NCBI RefSeq assembly: GCF_001642995.1 | Contig: NZ_LOHS01000050.1 | Location: forward strand, 1 to 64,000 | From: Streptomyces jeddahensis | GTDB lineage: Bacteria > Actinomycetota > Actinomycetes > Streptomycetales > Streptomycetaceae | Length of the DNA stretch: 64,000 bases | Reading direction: 5' to 3' | Shown: piece after piece, positions 33,310 through 42,530 of the stretch | Position numbering within the stretch: the first letter of the stretch is position 1 | Layout: every line of letters starts with the position of its first letter | Notes under the pieces: model-generated | The model's database searches: none | Seen by the model: the letters and a program-made list of their open reading frames with translations, nothing else | What the model was told of the DNA's origin: nothing | Program-made: the position numbers and the translations under genes

Positions 33310-34580
33310 GCGGTGGAGCAGGACCGATGAGTGGTGCTCACTGGAGGAGGGTCCTACAAGCCGCCGACACCGTCGGTGCCATCGGTGCCGTCGGTGCCGA
33401 GATGGGCAGGCGCCTCTGGCGGTACGCGTGGCCGTCGCCAGCGGTCCGCAGCAACCGGGCCTATCTGCGGGACAGGTTGATCGCGCTTCCGCTGCTCTCG
33501 GTCATCGCCTTCGGCGCGTTCGGCTGGGCGTACGCCGACGTCCGCGGGGACTCCGCGTACCTCCGGGACCACATCGCGCCCGCGCTGGTGGATCTCGCCG
33601 ACGCCAGGGTGTCGCTGCAGATCGCTCAGGGCGAGGCCGGCAGAGACCTGCTGGACGAGGACGGCGCCGTGGAGCTCAGCGGGCTCAGCGAGCGCTACCG
33701 GACGCGGATGAGCCGGGCCACACAGAGCCTGAGCCAGGTAGGGCAGCACGGGGCCCTCACCGTGTCCGAACAGCAGAACCTGAGTGTGATCTCGGGCCTC
33801 CTCCTGGGCTACAGCGACTGGATCAACCAGGCCCAGGCGGACGGCGACCGCACACTCCGCAAAGCCGAACTCACCTACGCCCAGAGCATGCTGTGCGACA
33901 CAGGACGGGCAGACGCCACGGGACCGGGATACGACGCGGGAGACGGCACGGGCGGCGACGCGGGAGACAGCACGGGCGACGACACCCCGTACCCGGAGTG
34001 CCGCAGGTCGACCGGCTCCGCGGCGACCGCGACCACGATCGTGGACCGGATCTCGGCCCTGGAGCAGCGACTGCGCGGCCGGCTGGAGGCGCGCGCGGCA
34101 TGGGGCGGGGGCGTCCTGGCCGCCCTGGCCGTCTCGGCCGTCGCCTTCGTCCTCCTCGCCGTCGGGCTGGTCCGCACGGTCGTCTTCCTGCGCCACCGGT
34201 TCCGGATCCGGCTGAGCCTGCCGCTCGTGGTGGCCGCGCTGCCGCTCGCGGCGGTGCCGCTGCTGGCGGCCGACGCCGTACTCGCGTACGACGCGCAGCA
34301 GCAGGTGGTGCCGAGCGCCGACGTCCTCTCCGACCGGACGTCGCCGGACACGGAGGTGCGCGCCGAGGACCAGTGGGGCGGACGTCCCGACCCGCTGGCC
34401 ATCGGCGCGCTGGAGTCGTCGGTCAACGGCGAGCTGGCCGCGGGCCGCCTCTCCTTCCTGGACGGCGTGGCGCCGTTCGTCATGCCGGTGGGGGTGGTCG
34501 GCGCGGCCGTCATCGGCGGCGCGCTGCACACGTACCGCCGCGAGTACCTCCTCCTCGCCCGCCCGGGAGCCGCTTCGTGA
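33306..34580 (+). CDS. glnX: GlnX-like four-TM sensor membrane protein
   Basis: 424 aa. TM1 about 58-77 (RLIALPLLSVIAFGAFGWAY), then an external helical region of about 190 residues rich in Leu/Ala/Gln/Arg. TM2 is about 267-289 (GGGVLAALAVSAVAFVLLAV), TM3 302-322 (SLPLVVAALPLAAVPLLAAD) and TM4 390-408 (FVMPVGVVGAAVIGGALH). This MCP-like four-helix input plus extra helices is the GlnX layout. GTG start overlaps the vWA stop by 4 nt. By analogy with the mycobacterial GlnH-GlnX-PknG pathway it relays ligand binding from the next gene product to the kinase. Confidence 0.78.
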   Translation: MSGGAGPMSGAHWRRVLQAADTVGAIGAVGAEMGRRLWRYAWPSPAVRSNRAYLRDRLIALPLLSVIAFGAFGWAYADVRGDSAYLRDHIAPALVDLADARVSLQIAQGEAGRDLLDEDGAVELSGLSERYRTRMSRATQSLSQVGQHGALTVSEQQNLSVISGLLLGYSDWINQAQADGDRTLRKAELTYAQSMLCDTGRADATGPGYDAGDGTGGDAGDSTGDDTPYPECRRSTGSAATATTIVDRISALEQRLRGRLEARAAWGGGVLAALAVSAVAFVLLAVGLVRTVVFLRHRFRIRLSLPLVVAALPLAAVPLLAADAVLAYDAQQQVVPSADVLSDRTSPDTEVRAEDQWGGRPDPLAIGALESSVNGELAAGRLSFLDGVAPFVMPVGVVGAAVIGGALHTYRREYLLLARPGAAS

Positions 34581-35971
34581 ACCGCCCCACGAGCCGCCTC
34601 GTGAACCGCCTCGCGAACCGCCGCCTGCGCCCGAGCCGACGCCTGCGCGCGACCCGCCACCCGCACCCGAGCCGCCCTCGCCCGGTCCTCCGGGTGGTCC
34701 TGGCCTGCGCCCTGTTCGCCCTTGCCGCGCTCTCCGGCGGCTGCGCGGAGGGCGGCAGGGACACGCTGGTCGTCCTCGGCCCCTGGACGGGACCGGAGGG
34801 CAAGGCGTTCGAAGCGATGCTGAAGAAGCTCGACGACGACACCGGGTACACGTACGCGTACGAGGGGACCAGCTCCCTGCGCGAGACCCTCGTCGCGCAG
34901 CTCGAGGCGGACGCCCCACCCGATGTGGCGATCCTCAACAGCATCGGCGAGCTCACCGAGTACGCACACAGAGGCAGGCTCAAGCCCCTCGACAAGGCGG
35001 CCGAGCGCGCCTTCGCGCCCTGGGCGGGCGCCCTGCGGGTGAAAGGCCGGCTGCACACCTACTGGGTGCCGTTGAAGGTGGACCTCAAGAGCCTGGTGTG
35101 GAGCAAGAAGGGCTCGTCCGGTGCCACGTCCGCACCGAAGTGGTGCATAGGCCTCGCGTCCCAGGCCACGTCCGGCTGGCCGGGCACGGACTGGATCGAG
35201 GACATCCTTCTGCACCAGGCCGGCCGCACCACGTACACGGACTGGGCCACGGGCAGGCTGAGCTGGCAGAACAGTGCCGTGGAGCGGGCCTGGAAGACCT
35301 GGGCGGCGCTGCTCGGCCCCCGCTCGCCCGACTCGGTCGAGCAGTCCCTCGAGACCTCCTTCCTGGGTACGACCGACGAGAACGGCGCTTCGCGCGGGCT
35401 GCTGAACTCGCTGGACTGCACCCACGAGCACCAGGGCGCGTTCGTCCGCTACCTGTACGCCGGCGACGACGTCCGTGTCGAACCGTCTGCCCACTTCCTG
35501 CGGGGCAGCAGCGAGTTCAGGAACACGTACGAGGTGTCGGGCGACATGGCCGCCGTGTTCAGCGACAACCCCGACGCGCAGGAGCTGGTCGAGCGGCTCT
35601 CCGGCCCGAGAGCGCGCGAAGTGTGGCGGGACATGGCCGGCAAGGTGGCGCAGCCGGAGCCCCAGCCGCTCTTCCCCGCATCGGACGATCCGCAGCCGAC
35701 CGACCCGATCGGCCGGAAGATCGCCGGCATCCTGACCGACCAGGCGAACATGCTCTGCTTCGACGCCTCCGACGTCATGCCGCCCTCCCTGCGTGACGCC
35801 TTCCACCGCGCCGTACTGGAGTACTTCCGCAACCCCACGGACCAGCGCCTCAAGGGCCTGCTCAAGAAGCTGGACTCGGTACGGGAAGCAACGGCCGGCT
35901 CGTCATCGGGCGAGACACAGGACGACACGACCCGCCCACCGGAGGGCATCTGCGCGTCACCGGTGGGCTAG
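34577..35971 (+). CDS. glnH: GlnH-like extracellular solute-binding lipoprotein
   Basis: 464 aa. N-terminus is very Arg/Pro-rich and repetitive (34-mer with several possible GTG starts; the GTG overlapping the previous stop is taken). A hydrophobic segment VLRVVLACALFALAALSGGC follows, with the lipid-modified Cys at the end (lipobox slightly off consensus). The periplasmic-binding fold follows: DTLVVLGPWTGPEGKAFEAM, then PPDVAILNSIGELTEYAHRG and ISWYWVP-like HTYWVPLKVDLKSLVW. No ABC permease or ATPase is nearby, so it is a sensor rather than a transporter component, fitting the GlnH role. Last gene of the operon. Confidence 0.8.
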   Translation: MNRPTSRLVNRLANRRLRPSRRLRATRHPHPSRPRPVLRVVLACALFALAALSGGCAEGGRDTLVVLGPWTGPEGKAFEAMLKKLDDDTGYTYAYEGTSSLRETLVAQLEADAPPDVAILNSIGELTEYAHRGRLKPLDKAAERAFAPWAGALRVKGRLHTYWVPLKVDLKSLVWSKKGSSGATSAPKWCIGLASQATSGWPGTDWIEDILLHQAGRTTYTDWATGRLSWQNSAVERAWKTWAALLGPRSPDSVEQSLETSFLGTTDENGASRGLLNSLDCTHEHQGAFVRYLYAGDDVRVEPSAHFLRGSSEFRNTYEVSGDMAAVFSDNPDAQELVERLSGPRAREVWRDMAGKVAQPEPQPLFPASDDPQPTDPIGRKIAGILTDQANMLCFDASDVMPPSLRDAFHRAVLEYFRNPTDQRLKGLLKKLDSVREATAGSSSGETQDDTTRPPEGICASPVG

Positions 35972-36020
35972 GGCGCCCCCGAAGGGGCGCGGGGAACTGC
36001 GCGACCAGCCACGATGGCGC
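35971..36020 (+). terminator. Terminator-like Streptomyces intergenic repeat
   Basis: Hairpin GCGCCCC (35973-35979) / GGGGCGC (35984-35990) immediately after the GlnH stop, continuing GGGGAACTGCGCGACCAGCC. This string is a familiar dispersed intergenic element of Streptomyces genomes, found downstream of genes. Ends the protease-kinase operon and faces the convergent membrane-protein gene. Confidence 0.75.
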
Positions 36021-36064
36021 CGCAGCAAACCGACGGCACATCGCGGCCCATCCCAGCGGAGCGC

Positions 36065-37924
36065 CTAGCGCAGCTCCTCTGGGCAAGGCGTGCCGCGAGG
36101 CAACTGGTAGGGCGCGGCAAGCCGGTAGACGCCGGGGCGCGGGGCGAGCAGTTCGGTCCACTTGTCGCCGGCCGCGTCCTCCTCGGTCTCCATCAGACAG
36201 CCGTTGTCGTTCCGGTACGTCTTCGGGGTGCCCTCCTCGCGCTGCTTGGACGCCTCCGTCTCCTTCGGCGGCTCGACGCCCTTGCCCTCGGCGTCGACGA
36301 GGCCGAGCCACGGCGAGTACGGAATGCGGATGAGCACCCGCCCGGCCTGCTTCACCTCGATGGTCAGCTCGCCCTGCTCGGCGCGGTCGACGGTGGCGTT
36401 GGGCTCGGCGAGCGGTGTGGGGTCCTTCACGGCGAACAGCCGCCAGTTGGCGTCGGCCCATACCTGCTCGAGGTACGGCTGTCCGCGCAGCACGAGCTCG
36501 CGCTCCCGCTCGCCGCCGTGCCCGTCCGGCTGGTCCTTCGGCAGGACGACGTAGTGGACGGCCCAGCGTTTGAGCCAGTCCTGGTAGTTCGCGGAGTTCA
36601 GGGTGTCGTCGTAGAAGAGCGGGTTGCGCTCCATGTCGGCCTGCCGGTTCCAGCCGCGGGCGAGGTTCACGTACGGCGCGAGCGCGGACGCCTCGCGGTG
36701 CGAGCGGGCCGGGACGACCTCGACGCGGCCCTTCTCGGCGCCGACCACCTGCAGCTGGTTGACGAGCGGGGCGAGTTCCCGGGCCCAGGACGCGGCGGGC
36801 GTCGTGTTCACCACGTCGTCGACGGCCTTGAAACCGATCCAGGCGACGGATCCCGCGAAGGCCACGACGATCGCGTACCACTTGCGCGTACGCGGCTCGG
36901 CGAGCGGCAGCGCGGCGAGCAGCACCGCCCCGGCGAACAGCATCGCGAGCCGGGTGACGTTGGAGCCGATCTGGGAGCTGATCAGCCAGACGAGCAGCAC
37001 GGTGAGCGCGTACACGGCGGCGGTCAGGCGTACGGTCGCCCACTCCTTCGGTACGAGGAAGAAGACGAAGCCCGAGAACACCAGCGGCAACACGGCCGAC
37101 CCGAACCCCATCGGCTGGGTGCCGGAGAAGGGGAACAGCCAGGCGCTCAGGGCGACGACGGCGGTCGGGGCGAGCCCCAGCGCGTAGGCGCCCGGGCGCC
37201 GCTTCTGCAGGAACAGCGCGACGGCGACGAGCCCCACGAAGAGCCCGGCGACGGGCGACGAGGCGGTCGCGAGACCGGCGAGCGGCGCGGCGACGGCGGC
37301 CTTCGCCCAGCGCTTGTACCGCCAGCGGTAGGGCCAGCAGAACACGGCGGCGACCGCCGCGAGCCCGAACATCGTGCCAAGGCCGTACGTCACGCGACCC
37401 GACGCCGCGTTGCACAGCAGCGCGAAGACCCCGCCGGCCGCGGCCCACAGCGGCCGCCGCACGGCCCGACTGCGGATCAGTATCAGCGTGACCAGCCCGG
37501 CGGAGACCGTCCCGGCGATCATCATCGTCGTCCGCACCCCGAGCACGGACATCAGATACGGCGACACCACGCTGTACGACACGGGGTGCATGCCGCCGTA
37601 CCAGGCGAGGTTGTACGCGGAGTCGGGGTGCCGCCCGACGAACTCGGCCCAGGCGTCCTGGGCCGCGAGATCGCCCCCACTGTTCGCGAAAGCGAAGAAC
37701 CACACGATGTGCAGGACGGCCGCGACGGCGGTCACGCAGGTCACCGGGTGGCGGAGCAACGGCAGCAGCCGCGGGGGCGCTTGAGAGGCGGATGGCAGAG
37801 GTTGGGGCATCTGGTCGGATGCGGCGGCGCGTTGTTCACGCCGCTGTGCGGGCAGCGCTATTCGCTCACCCTTTCCGTCATCCGGCTCGGCGCCGTCGGC
37901 CCGCGTCGGCTCCGCAGTGGCCAC
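36065..37924 (-). CDS. Large membrane protein, GT-C-like
   Basis: 619 aa. Cytoplasmic N-terminus of 55 residues, then about 11 TM helices to residue 370, then a soluble extracytoplasmic domain of 250 residues (LARGWNRQADMERNPLFYDD, NSANYQDWLKRWAVHYVVLP). The first loop after TM1 has DLAAQDAWAEFVGRHPDSAY and LAWYGGMHPVSYS, with acidic and aromatic residues placed as in GT-C glycosyltransferases that use lipid-linked donors. Often annotated as an MFS-like protein in Streptomyces, but the loop pattern argues against that. GTG start with GGGGAG. Function unproven. Confidence 0.65.
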   Translation of the reverse strand: MATAEPTRADGAEPDDGKGERIALPAQRREQRAAASDQMPQPLPSASQAPPRLLPLLRHPVTCVTAVAAVLHIVWFFAFANSGGDLAAQDAWAEFVGRHPDSAYNLAWYGGMHPVSYSVVSPYLMSVLGVRTTMMIAGTVSAGLVTLILIRSRAVRRPLWAAAGGVFALLCNAASGRVTYGLGTMFGLAAVAAVFCWPYRWRYKRWAKAAVAAPLAGLATASSPVAGLFVGLVAVALFLQKRRPGAYALGLAPTAVVALSAWLFPFSGTQPMGFGSAVLPLVFSGFVFFLVPKEWATVRLTAAVYALTVLLVWLISSQIGSNVTRLAMLFAGAVLLAALPLAEPRTRKWYAIVVAFAGSVAWIGFKAVDDVVNTTPAASWARELAPLVNQLQVVGAEKGRVEVVPARSHREASALAPYVNLARGWNRQADMERNPLFYDDTLNSANYQDWLKRWAVHYVVLPKDQPDGHGGERERELVLRGQPYLEQVWADANWRLFAVKDPTPLAEPNATVDRAEQGELTIEVKQAGRVLIRIPYSPWLGLVDAEGKGVEPPKETEASKQREEGTPKTYRNDNGCLMETEEDAAGDKWTELLAPRPGVYRLAAPYQLPRGTPCPEELR

Positions 37925-38164
37925 TCAAGACACTCCCCGTACGTGTGTAGTCCTCGTTCGGGGACCCGGGGTCCGTCCGCCCCGGGCAAGCCCCGGCACC
38001 CGTCCCGATCCCCGCGACGCTAGCACGGGGGCATCTCACGGACAGCTCGAGTTCACTCTGGAGACATCATCCCTGGGGTGAGGCCATGGCGGCCCGCGGA
38101 CAGCCGGACGGGCTTCGGGCGCAGCCCGACCGGGTTCCGCCGGACGGGCTGCGGGGGCCGGCCC

Positions 38165-38199
38165 GGCTGGGCTGACCGGCGAGCCCGGTCAGCCCAGCC
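38165..38199. terminator. 15-bp hairpin after carboxypeptidase gene
   Basis: Arms 38165-38179 and 38185-38199, 5-nt loop, just past the carboxypeptidase stop at 38216. A CCGGTCAGCCCAG motif repeats about four times between 38184 and 38230, partly inside the gene end, so alternative pairings are possible. Confidence 0.7.
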
Positions 38200-38215
38200 C
38201 GGTCAGCCCAGCGGG

Positions 38216-41194
38216 TCAGCCCAGCCGGGTCAGCCTGGCGCCGAAACCGGGCTCCTTGAGTTCGTCCTGGAGCGCGATGGGGACCTCGATGGCGGTGCCC
38301 GAGCCGTCGCCGACGCTCAGCACGCCGACCTTGGTGCCGGCCTTCGCCGTGTGCGGGACGGCCGTGCCGTCGTCGCCGAGCTTCAGCTGCACCGTGAGCC
38401 CCGCCCAGCCGACCGCGGACACGTCCTGCGTGACGACCACCGGCGTGTGCCCGCCGAGGCTGTCGTCCACGTACCCGACGACATCGCCCTTCTTCAGGAT
38501 CGTCTGTCCCTTCAGCGCCGCCTGGGCCGCGAGCATCGCCGTCTTGCTGACCGCGTTGACGGTGTCGATGATCGGCGGGGTGTGCTGGCCGAGCACCGCG
38601 CCGACGACGGTCACCGTCTCGCCGCCGACCTCCTTGGTGGCGGCGAAGAGGAGGTTGCCGCCGGCCTTGGTGGTCGAGCCGGTCTTGATGCCGATCGCGT
38701 TGTCGTACGGCACCAGGCGGTTGTAGTTCTGCCAGACCGTGCCCGAGGGGTCCTTCCAGGTGGGCAGCCTGGTGATGTCCGTCAGCGCCTTGATCTTCAC
38801 CAGCTCGTTGCCGAGCTTCACCTGGTCCTCGGCGGTGGAGACGGTGGTCTCCTTCAGCCCGGAGGGGTCGGTGTAGGTGGTGTTGGTCATGCCGAGCTTC
38901 TTGGCGGTGGCGTTCATCTTCTCGACGAACGCCTCTTCCGAACCGGCGTCCCAACGGGCCAGCAGCCGCGCGATGTTGTTCGCAGACGGAATCATGATGG
39001 CCGCGAGGGCGTCCTTCTGCGAGAGCTGGTCGCCCTCCTTGACGGTGTTGAGCGTCGACTCGCCGCCGGCGTCGTAGCCGCCCTCCTTCTCGGCCAGCGC
39101 GTCGACCGTGATCGACGGGCCGTTCGCGCCCGGCTTGAGCGGATGGTCCTGCAACACGACGTACGCGGTCATGGCCTTGGCCACGGAGCCGATCGGTACG
39201 GGCTTCTGCTCGCCGAAACGGTCCATGGTGCCGAGGCCCGTGACGTCCATCCAGCCCTGGCCCTCCTCGGGCCACGGCAGCGACACCTTGCCGCCCTCGA
39301 AGGCGTACTCCGAGTCGGCCGCCAGCGTGAGCGTCGGCGTCGGCAGCGGGCGCACGGCCTGTACGACCGCGAACACGATGGCGAGCAGCACCACCAGCGG
39401 CGTCCAGATCTTGACCCGCCGCACGGCGGTACGCAGCGGGGTCTCCGGAGGCGGAGGCGTGTTCGTCAGCTCGGCCAGCAGGTCGAGCGGCGGCTTGGGC
39501 GGCAGAGGCTGCTGCGCGGTCCGCTCGGGACCGGCGTTCCCGGGGACAGCGGGAGCCGGGGCGGCGGGCGCCGCGGACGCCGCCGGTGCGGGCGCGCCGG
39601 GCTTGTTGGGCGCGGCCGGCTCGTCGAGCGGCTTCAACGCAACGAACTTGCTGGTCCGCTCGTCATCGGACGCGTCCTTGCGCCGCCCGGCGCCGCGGGC
39701 CGCGTCCCCGCTCCCGGACTCGCCGGTACCACCGTCCTTACGGTCAGCCGGGGCGCCCTGAGCCGCGTCGGCACCCTTCGGGTCGCCGCTCGGCTCCTTC
39801 TCGCCGGGCTTCCGGCCACCGATCTTCAGCATGGTCGTCGGCTGATCGACGGCAGGCCGAACGGCCCGGAACACGGCGGTGGCCTGGTCGACAGCGGAAC
39901 CGGAGTCACCACGGCCACCGTCACCGTCTTCGGCGTCGGCGTCTTCGGCGTCGGCGTCGGCGTCCCCGGCGGAATCGGGGTCGGCCGCGGCCGGAGGCTC
40001 GGAGCCGACAGGCTCAGTTCCCGTCGTGGACGTGGCTGCAGAGCCGGACGTCGGTCCGGCTTCAGCATCGGGACGCGTGTCTGCGTTCTGCGCGGACTCG
40101 TCCGCAGCCGCAGCCGGTGCCGCAGGACCGGCATCCACAGGCGACTGCTTCGGCTCGTCGTCGGCGTCGGCGTCGGCCTCGAGTTCCGCCTGGTCCGCGT
40201 GATCCTCCTGGTCCGCCTGCTCCACGCCGATGGCCGTACCGTCAGCTCCCGACGCGGACACGCCCTCCTCGGCGCCCTGCTCTGCGGGCCGTGCCCGGCC
40301 GGCGGGCTCGGCTTCGGACGGCGAAGCCGCCTCCGGATCCTCACCCGGGCCTGAGCCCGACTCCGAGCTCGAGTCCGAGCTGGAACTCGAATGCGAGGAC
40401 GCGTCCGCGCTCGAGTCCGGGCTCGTCCTCGAATCCGATCTCGAGTCCCCGCTCCCGTCCACATCCGACTCAGCGTCAGAACCCGAGCCTCCGGCACCCG
40501 CGCCCGCGCTCCCCCGGGCGTGCGAGTCCAGGTCCACGTCCCCGTCCACGTCCGCGACCGCGTCCAGGCCCTCGTACGCGTCTGCGCCCTTGTCCTCATC
40601 CGCGTCCGCGCCCACGTCCGGCGCATCCTCACCGCCGCCCGCCGAAGCGGCATCGCCAGGCGCCGAAGCGGCATCGCCGGACGACGGGCGTCCTCGGTCC
40701 GCCGTGTCGTCCGCCGTTTCGACGGCCGCCTTGGCGTCCCCGCCCGTCACCCAGGCGGCCACAGCAGCACGCAGCCGCGCGTCCCCGGCCGCATCCGCGG
40801 CATCGGCGGCATCCGCGGCATCGGCGGCCGCGGCATCGTCAGCCCCCCTCGCCCCTTCGGAAACCCCGGCGCCCCCGGCGCCCCCGGAGCCGCGAGAGCT
40901 CTCGTCGCCCGCCCCCGCAGCGTCCTCCGACCCGCCCGGCGCAACCGCTTCGGTGTCCGTCGGCGTCTTCGTGTTCGAGGAAGCCGCCGCGTCCGCCCTC
41001 TCCGTCGCAGACGACGCCTCCCCGCGCGTCCGCGTCGCGAAGACCGCCGTCGGCTGGTCGACGCGGATGGAGACCTCGCGGACGACCGCGAGCCGGGGGT
41101 CGCCCCCGCCCGAGGACGGCGCCGGAACCGGCGCCGCGGCCGGATCCCCCGACGACTTCTGCTGCTCCGACATGTCGGGGGACTCGCCCGCCAC
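38216..41194 (-). CDS. D-alanyl-D-alanine carboxypeptidase (S11) with giant acidic N-terminus
   Basis: 992 aa from GTG at 41194. That start sits 5 nt after AAGGAGG; an ATG at 41209 would include this ribosome site in the gene and is less likely. Residues 30-590 are Ala/Asp/Ser/Glu/Gly-rich low complexity, probably disordered and cytoplasmic. One TM (WTPLVVLLAIVFAVVQAV) follows. The external DD-peptidase has all three motifs: S-x-x-K in PIGSVAKAMTAYVV, S-x-N in IPSANNIARLL and K-T-G in AIGIKTGSTTKAGG. Trims peptidoglycan stems. The motif V-D-Q-(P/A)-T recurs three times in the N-terminal part, possible kinase or FHA sites. Confidence 0.88.
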   Translation of the reverse strand: MAGESPDMSEQQKSSGDPAAAPVPAPSSGGGDPRLAVVREVSIRVDQPTAVFATRTRGEASSATERADAAASSNTKTPTDTEAVAPGGSEDAAGAGDESSRGSGGAGGAGVSEGARGADDAAAADAADAADAADAAGDARLRAAVAAWVTGGDAKAAVETADDTADRGRPSSGDAASAPGDAASAGGGEDAPDVGADADEDKGADAYEGLDAVADVDGDVDLDSHARGSAGAGAGGSGSDAESDVDGSGDSRSDSRTSPDSSADASSHSSSSSDSSSESGSGPGEDPEAASPSEAEPAGRARPAEQGAEEGVSASGADGTAIGVEQADQEDHADQAELEADADADDEPKQSPVDAGPAAPAAAADESAQNADTRPDAEAGPTSGSAATSTTGTEPVGSEPPAAADPDSAGDADADAEDADAEDGDGGRGDSGSAVDQATAVFRAVRPAVDQPTTMLKIGGRKPGEKEPSGDPKGADAAQGAPADRKDGGTGESGSGDAARGAGRRKDASDDERTSKFVALKPLDEPAAPNKPGAPAPAASAAPAAPAPAVPGNAGPERTAQQPLPPKPPLDLLAELTNTPPPPETPLRTAVRRVKIWTPLVVLLAIVFAVVQAVRPLPTPTLTLAADSEYAFEGGKVSLPWPEEGQGWMDVTGLGTMDRFGEQKPVPIGSVAKAMTAYVVLQDHPLKPGANGPSITVDALAEKEGGYDAGGESTLNTVKEGDQLSQKDALAAIMIPSANNIARLLARWDAGSEEAFVEKMNATAKKLGMTNTTYTDPSGLKETTVSTAEDQVKLGNELVKIKALTDITRLPTWKDPSGTVWQNYNRLVPYDNAIGIKTGSTTKAGGNLLFAATKEVGGETVTVVGAVLGQHTPPIIDTVNAVSKTAMLAAQAALKGQTILKKGDVVGYVDDSLGGHTPVVVTQDVSAVGWAGLTVQLKLGDDGTAVPHTAKAGTKVGVLSVGDGSGTAIEVPIALQDELKEPGFGARLTRLG

Positions 41195-41322
41195 CGATGC
41201 CTCCTTCATACGCCAGCGCTCAACCGCTCAGTTGCCGAACTCGCTGTCCGAACCATGTACCAGTGTCCTGTGTGAGGGCTTGACCCTGGTGCTAGACGAG
41301 AACGACATACCTACCGGTTCCC

Positions 41323-41344
41323 TTACGAACCGGTCACGCACCCT
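41323..41344. promoter_or_regulatory. Palindrome in divergent promoter region
   Basis: ACCGGTTC (41323-41330) and GAACCGGT (41337-41344) around CCTTAC, midway between the carboxypeptidase start (41194) and the GPP34 gene start (41401). Likely operator; regulator unknown. Confidence 0.5.
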
Positions 41345-41400
41345 CGACAGACCATTGTGAGAGGGGTCACCCTGTCATTCATCCACGCGGGGAGGCATGG

Positions 41401-42144
41401 ATGGGCAGGAGCCGCAGAACTATTCCGGAGGAGCTACTGCTTCTCGCTCTGGACCCGGCCACGGGTACCACAGCGCAGCCGCAGTCGCTCGACCTCGGTC
41501 TGGCCGGAGCACAGCTAGTGGAGCTGGCGCTGGCCGGACGTATAGCCCCAGACGGGGATCGTATCGCCGTGGTGGTACCACGGCCGACAGGAGATCCGAC
41601 ACTGGACTCCGCACTGGAGCTGCTGCGCAGGCGCGGCGCTCCGGTCCGGGCCGTCCACTGGATCGGCGGGCCCCGGCTGGGGCTGCGCCAGACGTATCTC
41701 TCGCATCTGGAGCGGTGCGGCATGGTGCATGCCGTGCCGGGACAGATGTGCGGGGTGCTGCCGACGACTCGCTACCAGGCGACGGAAACGGCAATCAGCC
41801 GGGAGATCAGGGCCCGGCTGGATTCGGCGATCCGTACCGGCGTGCCGCCGGACCCACGGACCGCCGCGCTCGCCGCGCTGGCCCACGCGGTCGGACTCGG
41901 CAAGCACCTCTACCCGGGGAACGAGGGCCGCTCGTCGCGCTCCCGCCTCCGGGACCTGATCAGGCACGACCCGATGGGCGGCCTCGTGGCGCACGCCGTG
42001 ATGGACGTCCAGAACGGTGTGGGGGCACAGCCCCGCCGGGGTGCGGCCGCTGCCGGCGGCCGCCAGGGCGGCAGGGCGGCGGAGCCCGGCAGGGTTCCGA
42101 TGCAGACACGCCACGGGTCCATGGCACGCGCCGTGGCCCACTGA
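41401..42144 (+). CDS. GPP34 (GOLPH3/Vps74-like) family protein
   Basis: 247 aa. Family signature at the N-terminus: TIPEELLLLALDPATGTTAQ then LGLAGAQLVELALAGRIAPD, followed by helical repeats (LDSALELLRRRGAPVRAVHW, LDSAIRTGVPPDPRTAALAA). Eukaryotic members bind phosphatidylinositol-4-phosphate; bacterial ones are peripheral membrane proteins of unknown role, abundant in Streptomyces. The last 45 residues are Gly/Arg-rich and disordered. ATG preceded by GAGG. Divergent from the carboxypeptidase. Confidence 0.85.
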   Translation: MGRSRRTIPEELLLLALDPATGTTAQPQSLDLGLAGAQLVELALAGRIAPDGDRIAVVVPRPTGDPTLDSALELLRRRGAPVRAVHWIGGPRLGLRQTYLSHLERCGMVHAVPGQMCGVLPTTRYQATETAISREIRARLDSAIRTGVPPDPRTAALAALAHAVGLGKHLYPGNEGRSSRSRLRDLIRHDPMGGLVAHAVMDVQNGVGAQPRRGAAAAGGRQGGRAAEPGRVPMQTRHGSMARAVAH

Positions 42145-42530
42145 GCAGCACCGTCCGCACCACCGCGGCACGGCAACACCGCTGTGGCACCCCGGAGGCG
42201 ACCGAACCAGAAAGAGCATTCCCCTGACCCGGTTCGGGAGCCGCTGGACCGCGCGGGGCAGTGACGCCGGACGTCAGGACGACGACTCGGCGCACCGCCC
42301 CGCGCGGCCGTGTTCAAGGCCCGTCATCGAGGCCCGTCATCGAGGCCGTCAACGGACGCATCGCCAGCCCCGGGACTCGCACAGGCCGATGCGGGTACTG
42401 CAGACCCGTACAACTGACGCGTATGCGCCGCATATCCGCTGTTTCCCAGCGGTAGGAAGCCCGTTGGTGGCAATCTGCTGAGCACCAGATACGCAAAGTT
42501 GACAGGCCCGCAGCCGGAGGTGCACGTCCC
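42145..42530. other. Intergenic region with short repeats
   Basis: No gene seen in 386 bases. It holds a 13-bp tandem duplication GGCCCGTCATCGA (42318-42343) plus a diverged third copy, and a small hairpin CCGCTG/CAGCGG (42436-42452). TTGACA occurs at 42499-42504, too close to the next start for a conventional promoter unless the message is nearly leaderless. Confidence 0.5.

Noticed and set aside
33194..34576. Open frame running into the GlnH-like gene
   Set aside because: The upstream part overlaps the vWA and GlnX genes in another frame and is Arg/Gly-rich; the GTGA overlap at 34577 is the natural start.
38078..40354. Long plus-strand open frame opposite the carboxypeptidase
   Set aside because: It is a shadow of the GC-rich minus gene; its composition (Arg/Gly/Val) and lack of ribosome site argue against coding.
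42499..42504. TTGACA as -35 of the XRE gene
   Set aside because: Only 27 nt before the start codon, with no -10 at proper distance upstream of the ribosome site.
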